Assembly (NCBI RefSeq): GCF_030272615.1
Contig: NC_081415.1
Span: 108,318,406-108,382,405 of the forward strand
Source: Cryptomeria japonica
Taxonomy: Eukaryota; Streptophyta; Pinopsida; Cupressales; Cupressaceae
Length of the DNA: 64,000 nucleotides
Direction of reading: 5' to 3'
How positions within the stretch are numbered: position 1 is the stretch's first letter; every line of letters starts with the position of its first letter. A program made the translations under genes and the position numbers. This document shows, in pieces, positions 47,976 to 58,441 of this stretch. The notes below the pieces were generated by a model. That model was given only the letters and a program-made list of their open reading frames with translations. It had not been told where the DNA came from and made no database searches.

Positions 47976-49252
47976 TTATGGATGATATTTTGTCAATGTC
48001 TTTAATTGAGTTTTTGACCCTATTCTTCCTACTACGAGAGCTGATTTGTTTGCTACCTCCAATGATTCATTTGATGTTCCCTTTTCTTCTTTAACTACTT
48101 CTATTTCAATTTCAGAAAATGATTCAATACTTTCCTTTTCAACTTCTCCAAGAGTATCTTTATCCACCTGCATTTCTTGATTAACCTGCACTTTCTCATC
48201 AACTTTAACATGAGCACTTTCAATAATTCTTTTCAACCTTTTGTTAAAGCACTTATATGCCTTACTATGTGAGGAATAATCCAAAACTATACCATCATCA
48301 CAGAGTGATTCAAAACTTCCTAAGCTTTCATCATGTCTTTTAATAAAGCATTTGCTACCAAAAAATCTAAAGTGCTTAACAGATACAGGCTTACCAAACC
48401 ACAATTCATATGGAGTATACTTGGTTTTGACCCTCAATTGAGCTATATGCAAAGTGTAAATTGCTATATGAACATCTTCCTTCCTATACATATCAAGTAA
48501 CTTGGCTTCATCTAACATTGATCTTGCCATCTCCTTTACTGTCTTGTTTTTCCTCTCTACCACCCCATTTTGTTGAGTTGTTTTTGCAATAGCATATTGT
48601 CTCTTGATTCCATGTTGTTCACAATATTTCTCAAACTCTTTTGAGGTATACTCTCAACCCTTATCTAACCGCAAACATTTTATCTTCAAATTTGACTCTT
48701 TCTCCACCAAATTTCTAAACACCTTAAACCTATCAAAATCTTCAGACTTATGTCTCAAAAATTCTACCCAAGTCATTCTGGTATAATCATCTACAAAAAG
48801 CATACATTGATTGACCTTATTCTAGTAGGACCACACAAATCAGTGTGAACAAGTTGTAAAGGTCTAGTAGATGAATGTTCTTTTGAGGAAAAACTTATCT
48901 TTGTTTATTTTCCATGTTGACATCCCTCACAAACACTATGTGCATCTTTCTCAATGAGTGGCATACCTCTCACATTGTGATACTTGCTCATCTTGAATAG
49001 ATTGTCAAAAGTTAAGTGTCCAAGTCTTTTGTACCATAACCATCCTTCCTCAACCTGTCCCATAAGACAAATATTATCATGTTCATTAGAATTTGTGATA
49101 TCTTTTAGATTGTAAATATTCCCTTTGGTTCTTTTACCAGCTACAACCACCTTTCTCAATTTTTCTTTTATTTCATAGCCTTGATCATTAAATAGCTCAT
49201 TGTAACCATTATCACAAAGTTGACTAAAACTTAGGAGATTATGATTTAGTCC
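47976..49252 (-). pseudogene. Copia III integrase pseudogene
   Basis: Right to left: pre-integrase LLSFSQLCDNGYN, then zinc region WLWYKRLGHLTFDNLFKMSK ... CEGCQHGK (49159-48905). The core begins with LVHTDLCGPTRI near 48840; the middle is broken. MVERKNKTVKEMARSMLDEA at 48563 keeps the Glu-containing block, then LRVKTKYTPYELWFGKPVSV, FRFFGSKCFIKRH and GIVLDYSSHSKAYKCFNKRL. A Glu/Val-rich linker leads towards RT. Stops at 48902 and frameshifts near 48600-48850 break the frame. Confidence 0.88.
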
Positions 49253-50277
49253 TTAAACAAAGTACGCGTCATGAATAGACATATTTTCATTCAACAATAG
49301 AGATCCTACACCTTTAATTTTTCTAGAGGAATCATCACCAAAACTTACAGAACCTCCTTCATAATTATCCAATTTAATAAATTTCTTCCTATCACTATTC
49401 ATGTAGCTTGAATAGCCACTATCTATCACGCATAAATCTCTCCTTTTGGTATGAAAGACAGCTTGAACAAATAGAGACTCAAAAATATTTATTATCATCT
49501 TTCGTTTCCAAACTTTATTTGTCTTTAAGTTTGTTTTCACAACTATTTCAGAATTGGGAACATTTTTTTCATTTGTCTTTCCAACTACATGTCCGCAATC
49601 TTTCCTCACATGACCAATGTTATTGCAAATGAAACATCTTAGTTTCATTCTATAAAAATAATTTCCAAAACCAATTCTTGAATACCTTCTCAAAGCAATT
49701 TTGCAGTCATTCATTATATGCCCAATTTGATTGCAATAGAAGCAATGACTAACAAAATATGAGTTAAATCTGAAAGAAAACCTTTTACCAGCAAATGATG
49801 GACTTTTGAACATGTTCATTTGTCCTCTTACATACATATTTGAACCTGTCTTTTTTAAGAAAGATTTATGATTAGACTTTGATGGTTTTTGAGAGGTTTT
49901 ATTGTCCTTTGTGTGATTGTTTAAATCTGTACCTTTGCTTTCAGGTTTGAATATGTCATGCAAAGACTTATTATCACAAGCATTAGAACATTGTCCAACT
50001 TTAAAACCCAGACCACTACCATTATTGGATTTTCTATGTTTTCTCAACATGTCTTCTAATCTGGTATTGTCATATTTCTCAAGTTTCTTTCTAAGCTTTA
50101 CAATTTCAGGCTTAAATTTTTTACATTCTTCATCCATGGATATCAACTCAAATTTTGTTACTTCTGTCATTTTCTTTTGCTCTTCTAGCTGTAGTTTCAA
50201 ATCATAAATCAATTGTTCCAAAGTTTTGTTCTTGTTAATCAAACTTTCTTTTTCTTTCAAGGCAAGGTCTTTTTGAA
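49253..50277 (-). pseudogene. Copia III gag-protease remnant (cut at gag)
   Basis: Open frame of about 335 codons. The N-terminal part (50260-50050) is a Lys/Glu/Leu-rich coiled coil. Two nucleocapsid knuckles follow: CFYCNQIGHIMNDC (about 49740-49700) and CFICNNIGHVRKDC (about 49640-49595). The protease region CVIDSGYSSYMNSD has DSG kept but the usual CSxHM altered. It ends IHDAYFV then a stop at 49253. The beginning of gag is missing because gypsy B is inserted at 50278. Confidence 0.9.
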
Positions 50278-50757
50278 TGTTAATGTTTATGGTGAAAGTG
50301 GATTAACAATATTGAAAGACTAAATGAATTCAACCACAAAATCCTAGCCTAACAACAACAAAGATCCACCATAACATATGAAGATTACCTAAGACAATGC
50401 AAATCAAATGAAATCACAAAGATTATACCATCACATGTCTAATAGGGTTTGGATCTCCATTCTTCCTATCTCCATTGATCTTTCTTGATATATTTGCTAT
50501 CACATTTTATATGTGCACAAGAGCTCAACAAAGAATGGAAATGTGGTTGCAAGTAAGATTGCATATGAAAGTTCAAAAGCGTAGTGTAGTCGAGTAATCA
50601 TCGAGGCTGAATGCATAGTGAGGGTTTGATAATGAAGGAAGCATCTCCTTATATAGAAGACACTATAAGAAATGGAGGGATAAGATTGAGAGGTGTAAAA
50701 GAGGTCGGCTATGATTAGAGGGTAGGTAAAGAAAATAATAAAATAATAAGAGGGTAG
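50278..50757 (-). repeat. Gypsy B 3' LTR, distal part
   Basis: Continuation of the LTR that starts at 55219, interrupted by copia IV. It ends on minus as CATTAACA at 50278. It holds a TATA box, and GTGGTTGAATTC-like wording at a place comparable to the end of gypsy A's LTR. Total LTR length without copia IV is about 796 bp. Confidence 0.75.
50648..50656 (-). promoter_or_regulatory. TATA box in gypsy B LTR
   Basis: On the minus strand CTATATAAGGAGATGC, in the equivalent position to gypsy A's TATAAATA. Confidence 0.5.
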
Positions 50758-50762
50758 GTAGT

Positions 50763-51233
50763 TGTTGGATTTTGCCAAGATCAAGAGCTCAATGAAATGT
50801 ACAAAATAGAGACACAATATAGGACAAGAATAAACTGTATTCTCATCAATAGAAGATGATCAAAAATTAATGATTCAATAGTTACATACAATGAATAGAG
50901 GCCTGCTTATATAGGCAAGGCCATATGGATGTATGAGCACACAAACATGACATGTGGCTCAATAAGAAACAAGGGTAGGTAGGAGAAATAATATAATATT
51001 CCACATGAGGTGGATCACCCACCAAAGGTGGAATTATCACTCCACTATAAGTGGATATGATAGTGTAATAACAAGATCAACACCAAAAAAGGTGGAATTT
51101 CTCCTACACACACTATCCCAATGTGGCACAAACACCCAAGTGTCTCATATCCAAACTACTATGAAATGCATTGTCCTAAGTAAACTTAAGTAAGTGTAAT
51201 AATATCCATGATGAATAATTATTTACACCAACA
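50763..51233 (-). repeat. Copia IV 3' LTR
   Basis: On plus TGTTGGATTTTGCCAAGATC ... ATTATTTACACCAACA, 471 bp. TATA-like CTTATATAGG at 50906-50915 (minus CCTATATAAG). Confidence 0.92.
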
Positions 51234-51245
51234 CCCCCCCTTAAG
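51234..51245 (-). other. Copia IV polypurine tract
   Basis: On minus CTTAAGGGGGGG directly precedes the 3' LTR. Confidence 0.75.
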
Positions 51246-52195
51246 TGCAACTTAGGGGAATGCACTTAAGTCTACAATGCAACTAAGCAATGCAAGATGG
51301 GTCCCGGCTACTAGGCCATGTTAGGTACCCATGTACAAATGCAAATGCATGAAAACCAATGCAATGAAATCTCTCACAAAGTGGGGAAAGAGAGAAAAAC
51401 CCAATGGGAAAAAACCCTCCCCCAAAAAGAGAGAAGAAAGCTATACAAAAACTCTCAAAGAAGTATGTGAGGAACAAAACCCCATGTGAGGAAAAAGTCC
51501 CCCCCATATGAGAGAAGAATAGAAGTCAAACTGTGACCCCCCCTCAATGGAGAATCTGCACCAATGGAAGAAGCTCAATGTATGAAGAAACTGCTCCACG
51601 AACATCGAACAACATTCCTCCCCTTAGGAAGAAACAAAACCAAAGGTGTATCCATGAAGTCTCCCCAATCATGAAGGGAAGATGTATGAAGAAAACTCAT
51701 GATGAAAGGAATCTCTGAAAACTACTCAAGTGTCCCCATGTCGATGCTAAAAGATACCCTTTCCAAAGGTGGTAAACTGTGCCACACTGCTGAAAAAGGC
51801 ACTCCAACATCTAGTGAAGATGAATGTAGAACAATATCCAAAGACTCATGTGTCTCCTCAAAGCATAAAGAGACCTCCTCCAACTATTGTACATAAGTAT
51901 CCACAATCATGTCAACCTCGAAAGAATGATCATGTAGAGAATGAACAAGAGGGTCAGAGTGTGCCCTCGCAACAATCGAAGAAGGATCACCTTCATCAAA
52001 GAGAAGATGAATGTCATCAATGATGTCTCCCAAATCTACAATGTAGGATTCCACAAATAAACCTGCAATATCTGTCAAGTAATCATCCCATGAATCTGAA
52101 GCTGGAAGACAATGAATATCCTGCTGCACTGAATCATATGAAGGCAAAACTCTCGCACTATCTAAATCATATGAAGGCAAAATTGGTGCAATAGG
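51246..52195 (-). other. Copia IV interior without pol
   Basis: Minus-strand open stretch 52180-51884 is acidic (DSWDDYLTDIAGLFVESYIV, LGDIIDDIHLLFDEGDPSS), and further Ser/Leu-rich frames follow with stops. It contains no integrase, RT or RNase H motif. It may be a degenerate spacer derived from the 3' end of an autonomous parent or unrelated filler. Confidence 0.55.
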
Positions 52196-52969
52196 TCATG
52201 TGATGTCAATATGAGAAGATGAAATACAAGACTCAAGAACGGGGTTACATGTGAGAATCCCCATGTTCAAGTGTCCAAAGTTCTCCTCAAAATCTGAATC
52301 ATCACAATAAGTGTGATCATCATGTGTAGAATCATAAAATGTGAAATCATCATCATCAACAAAATCTGAAAAGGAGTATAGCCGAGATGCATGATCAACC
52401 ACCCCAGTTGCAATGATAGCTCTAGTCTCCATGTCTCTAATGAAAACTGAGTCAGGTGTGAACTCCACAACTCTCTTAGTTGTGCCATGTGTGATTTGAT
52501 AGATAGAAAGGAGATTGTTTGTCAAGTGGGGTACACACAACACATCATTGAAGGAGTTATCCCCAATGTCAATAGATCCTTTCCCAATCACATCCATGTA
52601 TGTATGATTGCCCATCAAAATCTGTGGCATGGTGCAAGGCTCAAATGTAGAGAACATAGACTGTGAATATGCCATATGATGAGAAGCCCCTGAATCTAGA
52701 AGCCATCTCTCTAAATCATGACTGATAGTAGCACATAGAGCTTTTCCTTTTCTTGTTTCAAAAGAGTGAGTCTTCCCACTTGTAGAAGCCATGAATGCTT
52801 GCCCTTTTCCTTTTGAATGTGAGGAAGTGGAAGTTGATGAATCGTCCTTCTTGTAGACTTTAGGCAAATCAATGTTATGCTTTTTGATGATATGTGTGAG
52901 CTCATCAATCTTTGTAGAATAGCAACGATGCTCCTCATGACCAATCTTTTTACAATAAGCACAAGTAGG
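52196..52969 (-). pseudogene. Copia IV nucleocapsid-protease frame
   Basis: In frame with gag after a TGA at 52967-52969. The zinc knuckle CAYCKKIGHEEHRC is at about 52955-52915, and a His/Ile-rich linker follows. The protease site LERWLLDSGASHHMAYS (about 52705-52655) has DSG intact; then MDVIGKGSIDIGDNSFNDVL, VPHLTNNLLSIYQIT and MGILTCNPVLES, ending at TGA 52196. The copia order would continue with the integrase zinc region (HxxxH...CxxC), which is absent. Confidence 0.87.
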
Positions 52970-53737
52970 TCACTCCCTCTTTGGTGAATTATCTCTCTTG
53001 GAAGAGGATGAATCTCCTTGTTGTGGAGAAGATGGTGCTTTTCCTTTAGGCTTTGATTGCCATTTCTTCTTGTTTGAGTTGTCCTTTCCTTGATTTCCTT
53101 TGTTCCCTTGATTTGCCACTAATGCTTGAGACTTAGAAGAAGCCTTAAGAATGCCCATGCTTATCAACTTAGTTTGTTCCATCATCAACATTTCATTGAA
53201 AGCATCAAATGTAGGCATTTTGTAGCTTGAACCCATTGTCATCCTATGAGTTTGGAAACTAGAAACAAATGCTGCATATTCTTGTGGAAGCTTCCCTATC
53301 AAGTTAAATATCAATTGAGTATCCTTCTTATCAATGCCACAATCTTTGAGTTGTGCCCTCAACTCATTTGCCTTAGTGACATAATCTTGTATAGTATCAA
53401 AATTCTTGGGATCTAACATGGTGAGATCACTATCAATTTGATATCCCCTAATCTCATCAACTTGACCATACAAGTCTTGAAACTTTTGCCAAGCATCCTT
53501 GATTAGAGTACATTTCTCAATATGAAAAATGAGATCCTTTGATACATACTTTCTTAAGGTACCAATTGCCATGATATTTTTAGTGAGCCAATCTAAGTGA
53601 CCAACTGGATCAGCGGGAGCAACAATAGTTCCATCAGTGTAATGAGTGAGTCCTTTTTCCATAAGTTTACTCCATGCATCAATTTTCCAAGTAGCATAAT
53701 TATGTGGAGTTAAGAGAGGAAACTTAGAAGAACCCAT
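52970..53737 (-). CDS. Copia IV gag
   Basis: Copia gag of about 256 residues from MGSSKFPLLTPHNYATWKID (Met at 53737; an upstream in-frame Met at 53797 would add a hydrophobic 20-residue leader that is not usual for gag). Features: WLTKNIMAIGTLRKYVSKDL, CTLIKDAWQKFQDLYGQ, LRAQLKDCGIDKKDTQLIF and LPQEYAAFVSSFQTHRM, the UBN2/retrotransposon gag pattern. The C-terminal region is rich in Lys, Asn and Ser and leads into the knuckle, separated by a single TGA that most likely replaced CGA. Intact otherwise, it could still form particles. Confidence 0.88.
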   Translation of the reverse strand: MGSSKFPLLTPHNYATWKIDAWSKLMEKGLTHYTDGTIVAPADPVGHLDWLTKNIMAIGTLRKYVSKDLIFHIEKCTLIKDAWQKFQDLYGQVDEIRGYQIDSDLTMLDPKNFDTIQDYVTKANELRAQLKDCGIDKKDTQLIFNLIGKLPQEYAAFVSSFQTHRMTMGSSYKMPTFDAFNEMLMMEQTKLISMGILKASSKSQALVANQGNKGNQGKDNSNKKKWQSKPKGKAPSSPQQGDSSSSKRDNSPKRE

Positions 53738-54393
53738 AGCAGCAAAAAGGAAGGAACACAAGAGCAAAAAAGCACAAGAGATACCCCCCAAATTCAATCA
53801 ATCAAAGTACCCCCCCTAAAGTGATGATTTTGGCACTTTATACTTAGTGCGATTACAATGAGCCACTTGCAAAACAAGGCAAAGTGGACTTATGATGCAA
53901 ATTTTACAACTTCCCAAATGAGATACAAGAGACTTCAATCAATAGTGCAATGAATCTAACTGAGATTCAAGCAAATATACAAGTACCAAGAGAGCCAAAA
54001 ATGGCCAAAATCTGAAAGTACAATTTCTACTTACAATGACATCAATCTGATAGCATCATGTGAAAGTAGATGAAAAAATACGCACTTTCAAAAAAAACGG
54101 CACCTAAAAAGGAGGTCGGATGACCCCAAACGAAGCCTCTGAAGTTGCAAAAACTGGGATTACTCAGGGACAGTCACCAAAAACTGCATTTTCTGAAAAA
54201 AATCGAAAACATCATCAAAAAAAAAAAAATTCTCACCAAAATAGGCCAACTTTATAACCAAACTTCATGGAAACGGCCTTCCGGACGCAATGGCGAGGTC
54301 AGATCTGGTCTAGGACGCCTCCAAAAGATTCTGCTCCTTAGATCTTCCTCTTGACGTCGCAATAATGCCTCTTCAAGATGAATCAATGAAGCC

Positions 54394-54411
54394 CCAATGG
54401 CTCTGATACCA
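54394..54411 (-). other. Copia IV primer-binding site
   Basis: On minus TGGTATCAGAGCCATTGG immediately follows the 5' LTR: an exact match to the plant initiator tRNA-Met site. Confidence 0.92.
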
Positions 54412-54903
54412 TGTTGGATTTTGCCAAGATCAATAGCTCAATGAAATGTACAAAATAGAGACACAATATAGGACAAGAATAAACTGTATTCTCATCAATA
54501 GAAGATGATCAAAAATTAATGATTCAATAGTTACATACAATGAATAGAGGTCTGCTTATATAGGCAAGGCCATATGGATGTATGAGCACACAAACATGAC
54601 ATGTGGCTCAATAAGAAACAAGGGTATGTAGGAAATAGGTGTGGGTAGGTAGGAGAAATAATATAATATTCCACATGAGGTGGATCACCCACCGAAGGTG
54701 GAATTATCACTCCACTATAAGTGGATATGATAGTGTAATAACAAGATCAACACCAAAAAAGGTAGAATTTCTCCTACACACACTATCCCAATGTGGCACA
54801 AACACCCAAGTGTCTCATATCCAAACTTCTATGAAATGCATTGTCCTAAGTAAACTCAAGTAAGTGTAATAATATCCATGATGAATAATTATTTACACCA
54901 ACA
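54412..54903 (-). repeat. Copia IV 5' LTR
   Basis: Pairs with 50763-51233; 492 bp. The extra length is a short insertion around 54624-54645. Confidence 0.92.
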
Positions 54904-54908
54904 GTAGT

Positions 54909-55219
54909 GTATGAATTAAGAGATGAATGACATGTGTCATAGGTAGAAAAGGTTAATGAATTAATTAAATAAATAAACATTTATTTAATTAATAGAGGAA
55001 GTGGGATCAATTAAATAAGTAAAATATTTATTTAATTTAGGAAAAAGGATAATTTAAATAAATAAATGTATTTATTTAAATGAGAAATAAGGCTAGAAGA
55101 GGATAAATGAATTAATTAAATAAATAATGATTTATTTAATTAATAGAAGAATTAGGCTAAAATAATTAAATAAATAAGGATATTTATTTAATTAGACTAG
55201 ATAATTTTAGCTGTCTACA
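54909..55219 (-). repeat. Gypsy B 3' LTR, proximal part
   Basis: On minus starts TGTAGACAGCTAAAATTATC at 55219. It contains repeated AATTAAATAAATA blocks like those of gypsy A's LTR and is cut by copia IV at 54904-54908. Confidence 0.78.
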
Positions 55220-55235
55220 TTTTGCCCCTCTTTGA
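55220..55235 (-). other. Gypsy B polypurine tract
   Basis: On minus TTCAAAGAGGGGCAAAA abuts the LTR start, the same as in gypsy A. Confidence 0.8.
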
Positions 55236-55469
55236 AACAATGCAGCTTGTCGCGTTGTTTCAAAGAAGATAATATGAACTGATACAAAGTTGCCCCAAGG
55301 TGGGAATGATATGCCCCCTCGAGAGATTGGATGAAAATGTCTGGAAAGATCGTAGACAATCTCTCGATAAGAAAGAAAGGCTAGAATGGACTGATTGGAT
55401 AGAGTGACAGAGTCACAAGATAATGAAGACTGACACGGGAGACTAGGGCTAGGGCTAAGGCTAGGGCAG

Positions 55470-55482
55470 TCTATAAGATAGA
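55470..55482 (+). promoter_or_regulatory. TATA-like box upstream of antisense PMD gene
   Basis: GTCTATAAGATAG lies about 90 bp before the ATG of PMD exon 1. The leader in between (CACACATCCAAGAGATCAGA) is free of upstream stop-start pairs that would obviously block use. Confidence 0.4.
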
Positions 55483-55569
55483 CCATGAGGGGAAAACATC
55501 CTCATTGTCATCCACACATCCAAGAGATCAGAGTGCAGAGAGAGAATAGAGCAGCAACAGTCAGCAGCG

Positions 55570-55635
55570 ATGGCATTGGTGCACAGATTCGATCGCGTTC
55601 ACCAATTTCAGAGGCTAGCAGATGCCGGAGAGCTG
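55570..55635 (+). CDS. PMD-like gene, exon 1
   Basis: Twenty-two codons from ATG 55570: MALVHRFDRVHQFQRLADAG then EL, followed by a canonical GTGAGT donor at 55636. The start MAL...DR fits the N-terminus of plant-mobile-domain proteins. Phase 0 matches exon 2. It lies antisense to gypsy B, in the part between the integrase tail and the PPT. Confidence 0.6.
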
Positions 55636-56035
55636 GTGAGTACCGCAAAACCTCCTTGTACTTTGTTGTAATAAATGTTGTCATTAATGTATCTTAGGTA
55701 GTGCAATAAATGCATTTTAGAATATGTCAAACAAGGTCGAAAAATGCTTAGGTGCGTCTGTGTTTGTGCCAGGCACGTCTGTGCAATATGTAAGCATGTT
55801 TATGTAATGAAAGCGTGTTTATGTCTTCTAGGCCAAATCAGCAGTTATGTGATGAACATACGTTGTCAATTGGATAAGTTGCTGAGAGGATACACTCAAG
55901 CAAGTCCTCTAGGGAAGACTAAAATATCAAATAGGGCTAGGATTGACAATTCTGTGATAGAACATACGTTGCCAATTAGGAAACTACTTAAGAGGATACA
56001 CTCAAGCAGAGGCCCTAGGATAAGATAGATCAAGG

Positions 56036-56330
56036 CACTTTGTGATGAACAGGGAGTACCAAGACAGAGTACTTTGTGATGAACAAGGAGTACTAAAAAA
56101 AAGAGCAGCACTTTGTGGTGAACAATGAGTGCAAATATGAGCAGCACTTTCTGATGAGCAAGGAGTGTAAAAAACGTAGTACTTTGTGATGAATAGGGAG
56201 TACCACTAGGATAAACAACAACACTTTTTGATGAACAGTGAGTGTCACTAGAATAGAGCGCCATATGATAGATATAAGCACTAGGATAATAAGCAACATT
56301 TTGTGATGAACAGTGAATGCCACTTTGACT
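56036..56330 (+). repeat. Degenerate tandem repeat in PMD intron
   Basis: Around seven imperfect units built on CACTTTGTGATGAACAGGGAGT plus a CACTAGGATAA/ACAAGA-type linker, period about 40-50 bp, inside the predicted intron (55636-56356). Confidence 0.7.
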
Positions 56331-56356
56331 GACACAATTGATTTGCTTGACTGCAG

Positions 56357-56820
56357 GAGTACCTACCTATGCTGGAGTCATGGGAGAGATTCCCATTGAC
56401 TCAGAGGTTACGACCAGAGCTAACATTTGAGGACAGAGCCGTGATTGAGGTTATGGGTTTACGATTCATTCTGTATGTGCTTGAGTTTTGGGCGAACATG
56501 GGTTTGTTGACTGCACTTGTTGAGAGATGGCACTCTGAGACATGCACATTTCATTTGCTGATGGGTGAGATGACAGTCACCTTGGAGGATGTTTATAGGA
56601 TTCTGAGGATACCAATCGATGGGGAGTGAGTACCCTATGATCGAGACAAAGACAGGGACGCACTGAGATGAGTGTTCCAAGATCCGGGATTGGAGATAAG
56701 GGCTGGATATGTGGCATAGGACACGATTACATAGACTGAATTAGCATTACCAATAGTACTGGCAGGAGTGATCAGTGGGTTTCTCTGTCTGGATAGGGCG
56801 ACACGAGGATTGATTGTGTA
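56357..56820 (+). pseudogene. PMD-like (aminotransferase-like plant mobile domain) gene, exon 2
   Basis: Follows an acceptor TTGACTGCAG ending at 56356, in phase with exon 1. It reads EYLPMLESWERFPLTQRLRP, FEDRAVIEVMGLRFILYVLE, NMGLLTALVERWHSETCTFH and GEMTVTLEDVYRILRIPIDG, the signature of the plant mobile domain found in MAIN/MAIL1 proteins and in some transposons. The open frame ends at TGA 56627-56629, but recognisable sequence continues past it in the same frame (VPYDRDKDRDALR, VFQDPGLEIRAGYVA, VLAGVISGFLCLDRATRGLI) with further stops at 56669, 56717 and 56732, so the full domain is broken. The first part could still be transcribed as a short protein. Confidence 0.75.
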
Positions 56821-58320
56821 GCCATATGTATTTTGACACTTATGATTTTGATATATATATGAGATTCATCCTTGCAGCAGCTATATGCATGTGTACCTAT
56901 GTGATGAGATGTTTCATGATGTATGTTTCTATGTGATGCTTATGATATGGATGCAAATATGTACATGATGGAATGCAATATTTTTGTTCTTTTATGTTTT
57001 TAATATGTTATACCAATGCAATTGTGAATGTATGAAATGCAAATGAATATGATAATGCAAATGATTATTTACATGATGAAAATGTAAAATGTGCTAATAT
57101 GTGTTGTGTGTAGGATGTGATGCAATTGTGATACCTATATGTATGTATGAAATGCTTAATATGTGGTAATGCAAGTGCAACTACATGAAATGCAGATATT
57201 TTTTGGTGTGTCATTATACTCAGTCATGTGATAGCGGGCTATATGGACTCAAGAAGGATGATGGAAGTCAATCAAGAAAGGGGGATGGAAGATAGAAGAT
57301 ATGAAAGTGAAAGAGCTTCTTGTGTGTTATCATCATTGAGCTTTATTATGGAAAAATAGGTTATGACAATCGAGGCATATGTTTGACCCAGAAAGTCATT
57401 GTACCCGTTTGCATGGAGATAAGATAGTTGCAAACAAAGGAATGCCCCAGTTCATACTAGACTCTTAGTGTCCTCATATCCTTGGACAAGTCATAGCATT
57501 ACTAAGAGACAATTCATAGACAGCAAAGAAAAATAGGTGACAATACCCCATCCTCACCTTTCTAGTCAAAGACATCCTAGAGATAGAATCTCTAGTCAAA
57601 GACATTCTGGAAAAGCTAAAAGACATGTCACCAAAAGATAAAATCAAAATAACACCAAGACTCGACACCAACATCCACTGTAGTCCTCAAGTTTAGTGTC
57701 TCTTGTCACTTGTATAAGTCTTATTTGATTATGGTCACAATGTTTACTTTGACAAAAGGATAGATAGTACTGAACCATAATATTGTCTGAGTCTATTCAA
57801 ATATTTGATTTGTTGAAGTTCATTGTTGCTATTGTACCTCATCTGAAACTGATTGAATCCATGCAACTGATACTTTATTGCGGAGAAGATGAAACTTTAT
57901 TGCAGATTCGGCGATGCAAATGTTGATTTATTGTGGATTGTGCACAGATAGACTGAAGAAAACTGGAAGAAACTGTACTTCTCGAAACATGTGATGCTCT
58001 TAGTTCCACACCCATCACTAGAAGTAGGATTTTCCTTAGCCACAGATAGGAGCTGATTTATTATGGATGGAAAGGGTGAAAAGGGAAGGATTATTATGAA
58101 TGGCTAACCAATCTTAGGTAGATCAATAACAAGCCATGATGGGAATGGGTATGTTTATTATGGATGGATAGGTTGTAAGTGTGTGCAAAGTGAAAGGATG
58201 AAAGTGAATCCTAAAGGAGGGAGGAGAAATGTCTCTACACATGGCGTCGGTGACCCAGTTTTCACCATGGTACTTGCCCAGGGCGCCACCAAAGTGGTTT
58301 TCACCGTTGGACGAAATAGC
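56821..58320. other. Gypsy B 3' region without supported gene
   Basis: AT-rich sequence with ATGATGnATG-like low-complexity repeats (56880-57190: GATGCAAATG, ATGTGATGC, GAATGCAAT). No protein family motif is seen on either strand. Confidence 0.5.
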
Positions 58321-58425
58321 TTTTTTTTGTTTTTCAATTTTTTATGATTTTTTTTTAATTTTTTTTTATGATTTTTTTTGTATTTTTGTTATATATATTT
58401 TTTTTTATTTTATTTTTTTTGAATT
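58321..58425 (-). repeat. T-rich tract (A-rich on element strand)
   Basis: Runs of 5-9 T separated by ATGA, GTA and AATT. On the minus strand this corresponds to the A-rich array that follows the integrase in gypsy A. Confidence 0.7.
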
Positions 58426-58441
58426 AGGATACTCTGAAGAG

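Larger units (their letters stand above)
44762..50277 (-). mobile_element. Copia element III, SIRE-like, 3' portion
   Basis: Minus-strand copia element with 3' LTR 44762-46180, PPT, RNase H, RT, integrase, protease and part of gag. It stops abruptly at 50277 within a coiled-coil gag region, exactly where gypsy B begins (TGTTAATG at 50278). The rest of gag and the 5' LTR should lie beyond B, outside the window. Two zinc knuckles and a coiled-coil gag suggest the SIRE/Maximus lineage. Confidence 0.88.
50763..54903 (-). mobile_element. Copia element IV: complete but non-autonomous (gag-protease only)
   Basis: A 4141-bp element with LTRs 50763-51233 and 54412-54903, exact GTAGT duplication (50758-50762 and 54904-54908), perfect initiator-Met PBS and a PPT. 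The interior codes for gag, zinc knuckle and protease, then a Ser/Asp-rich stretch. No integrase, RT or RNase H motif is visible in 51250-52190. It would need enzymes from a relative to move. The LTRs are nearly identical apart from a 20-bp GGTATGTAGGAAATAGGTGT-like insertion in the right copy (about 54624-54645), so it is young. Confidence 0.92.
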
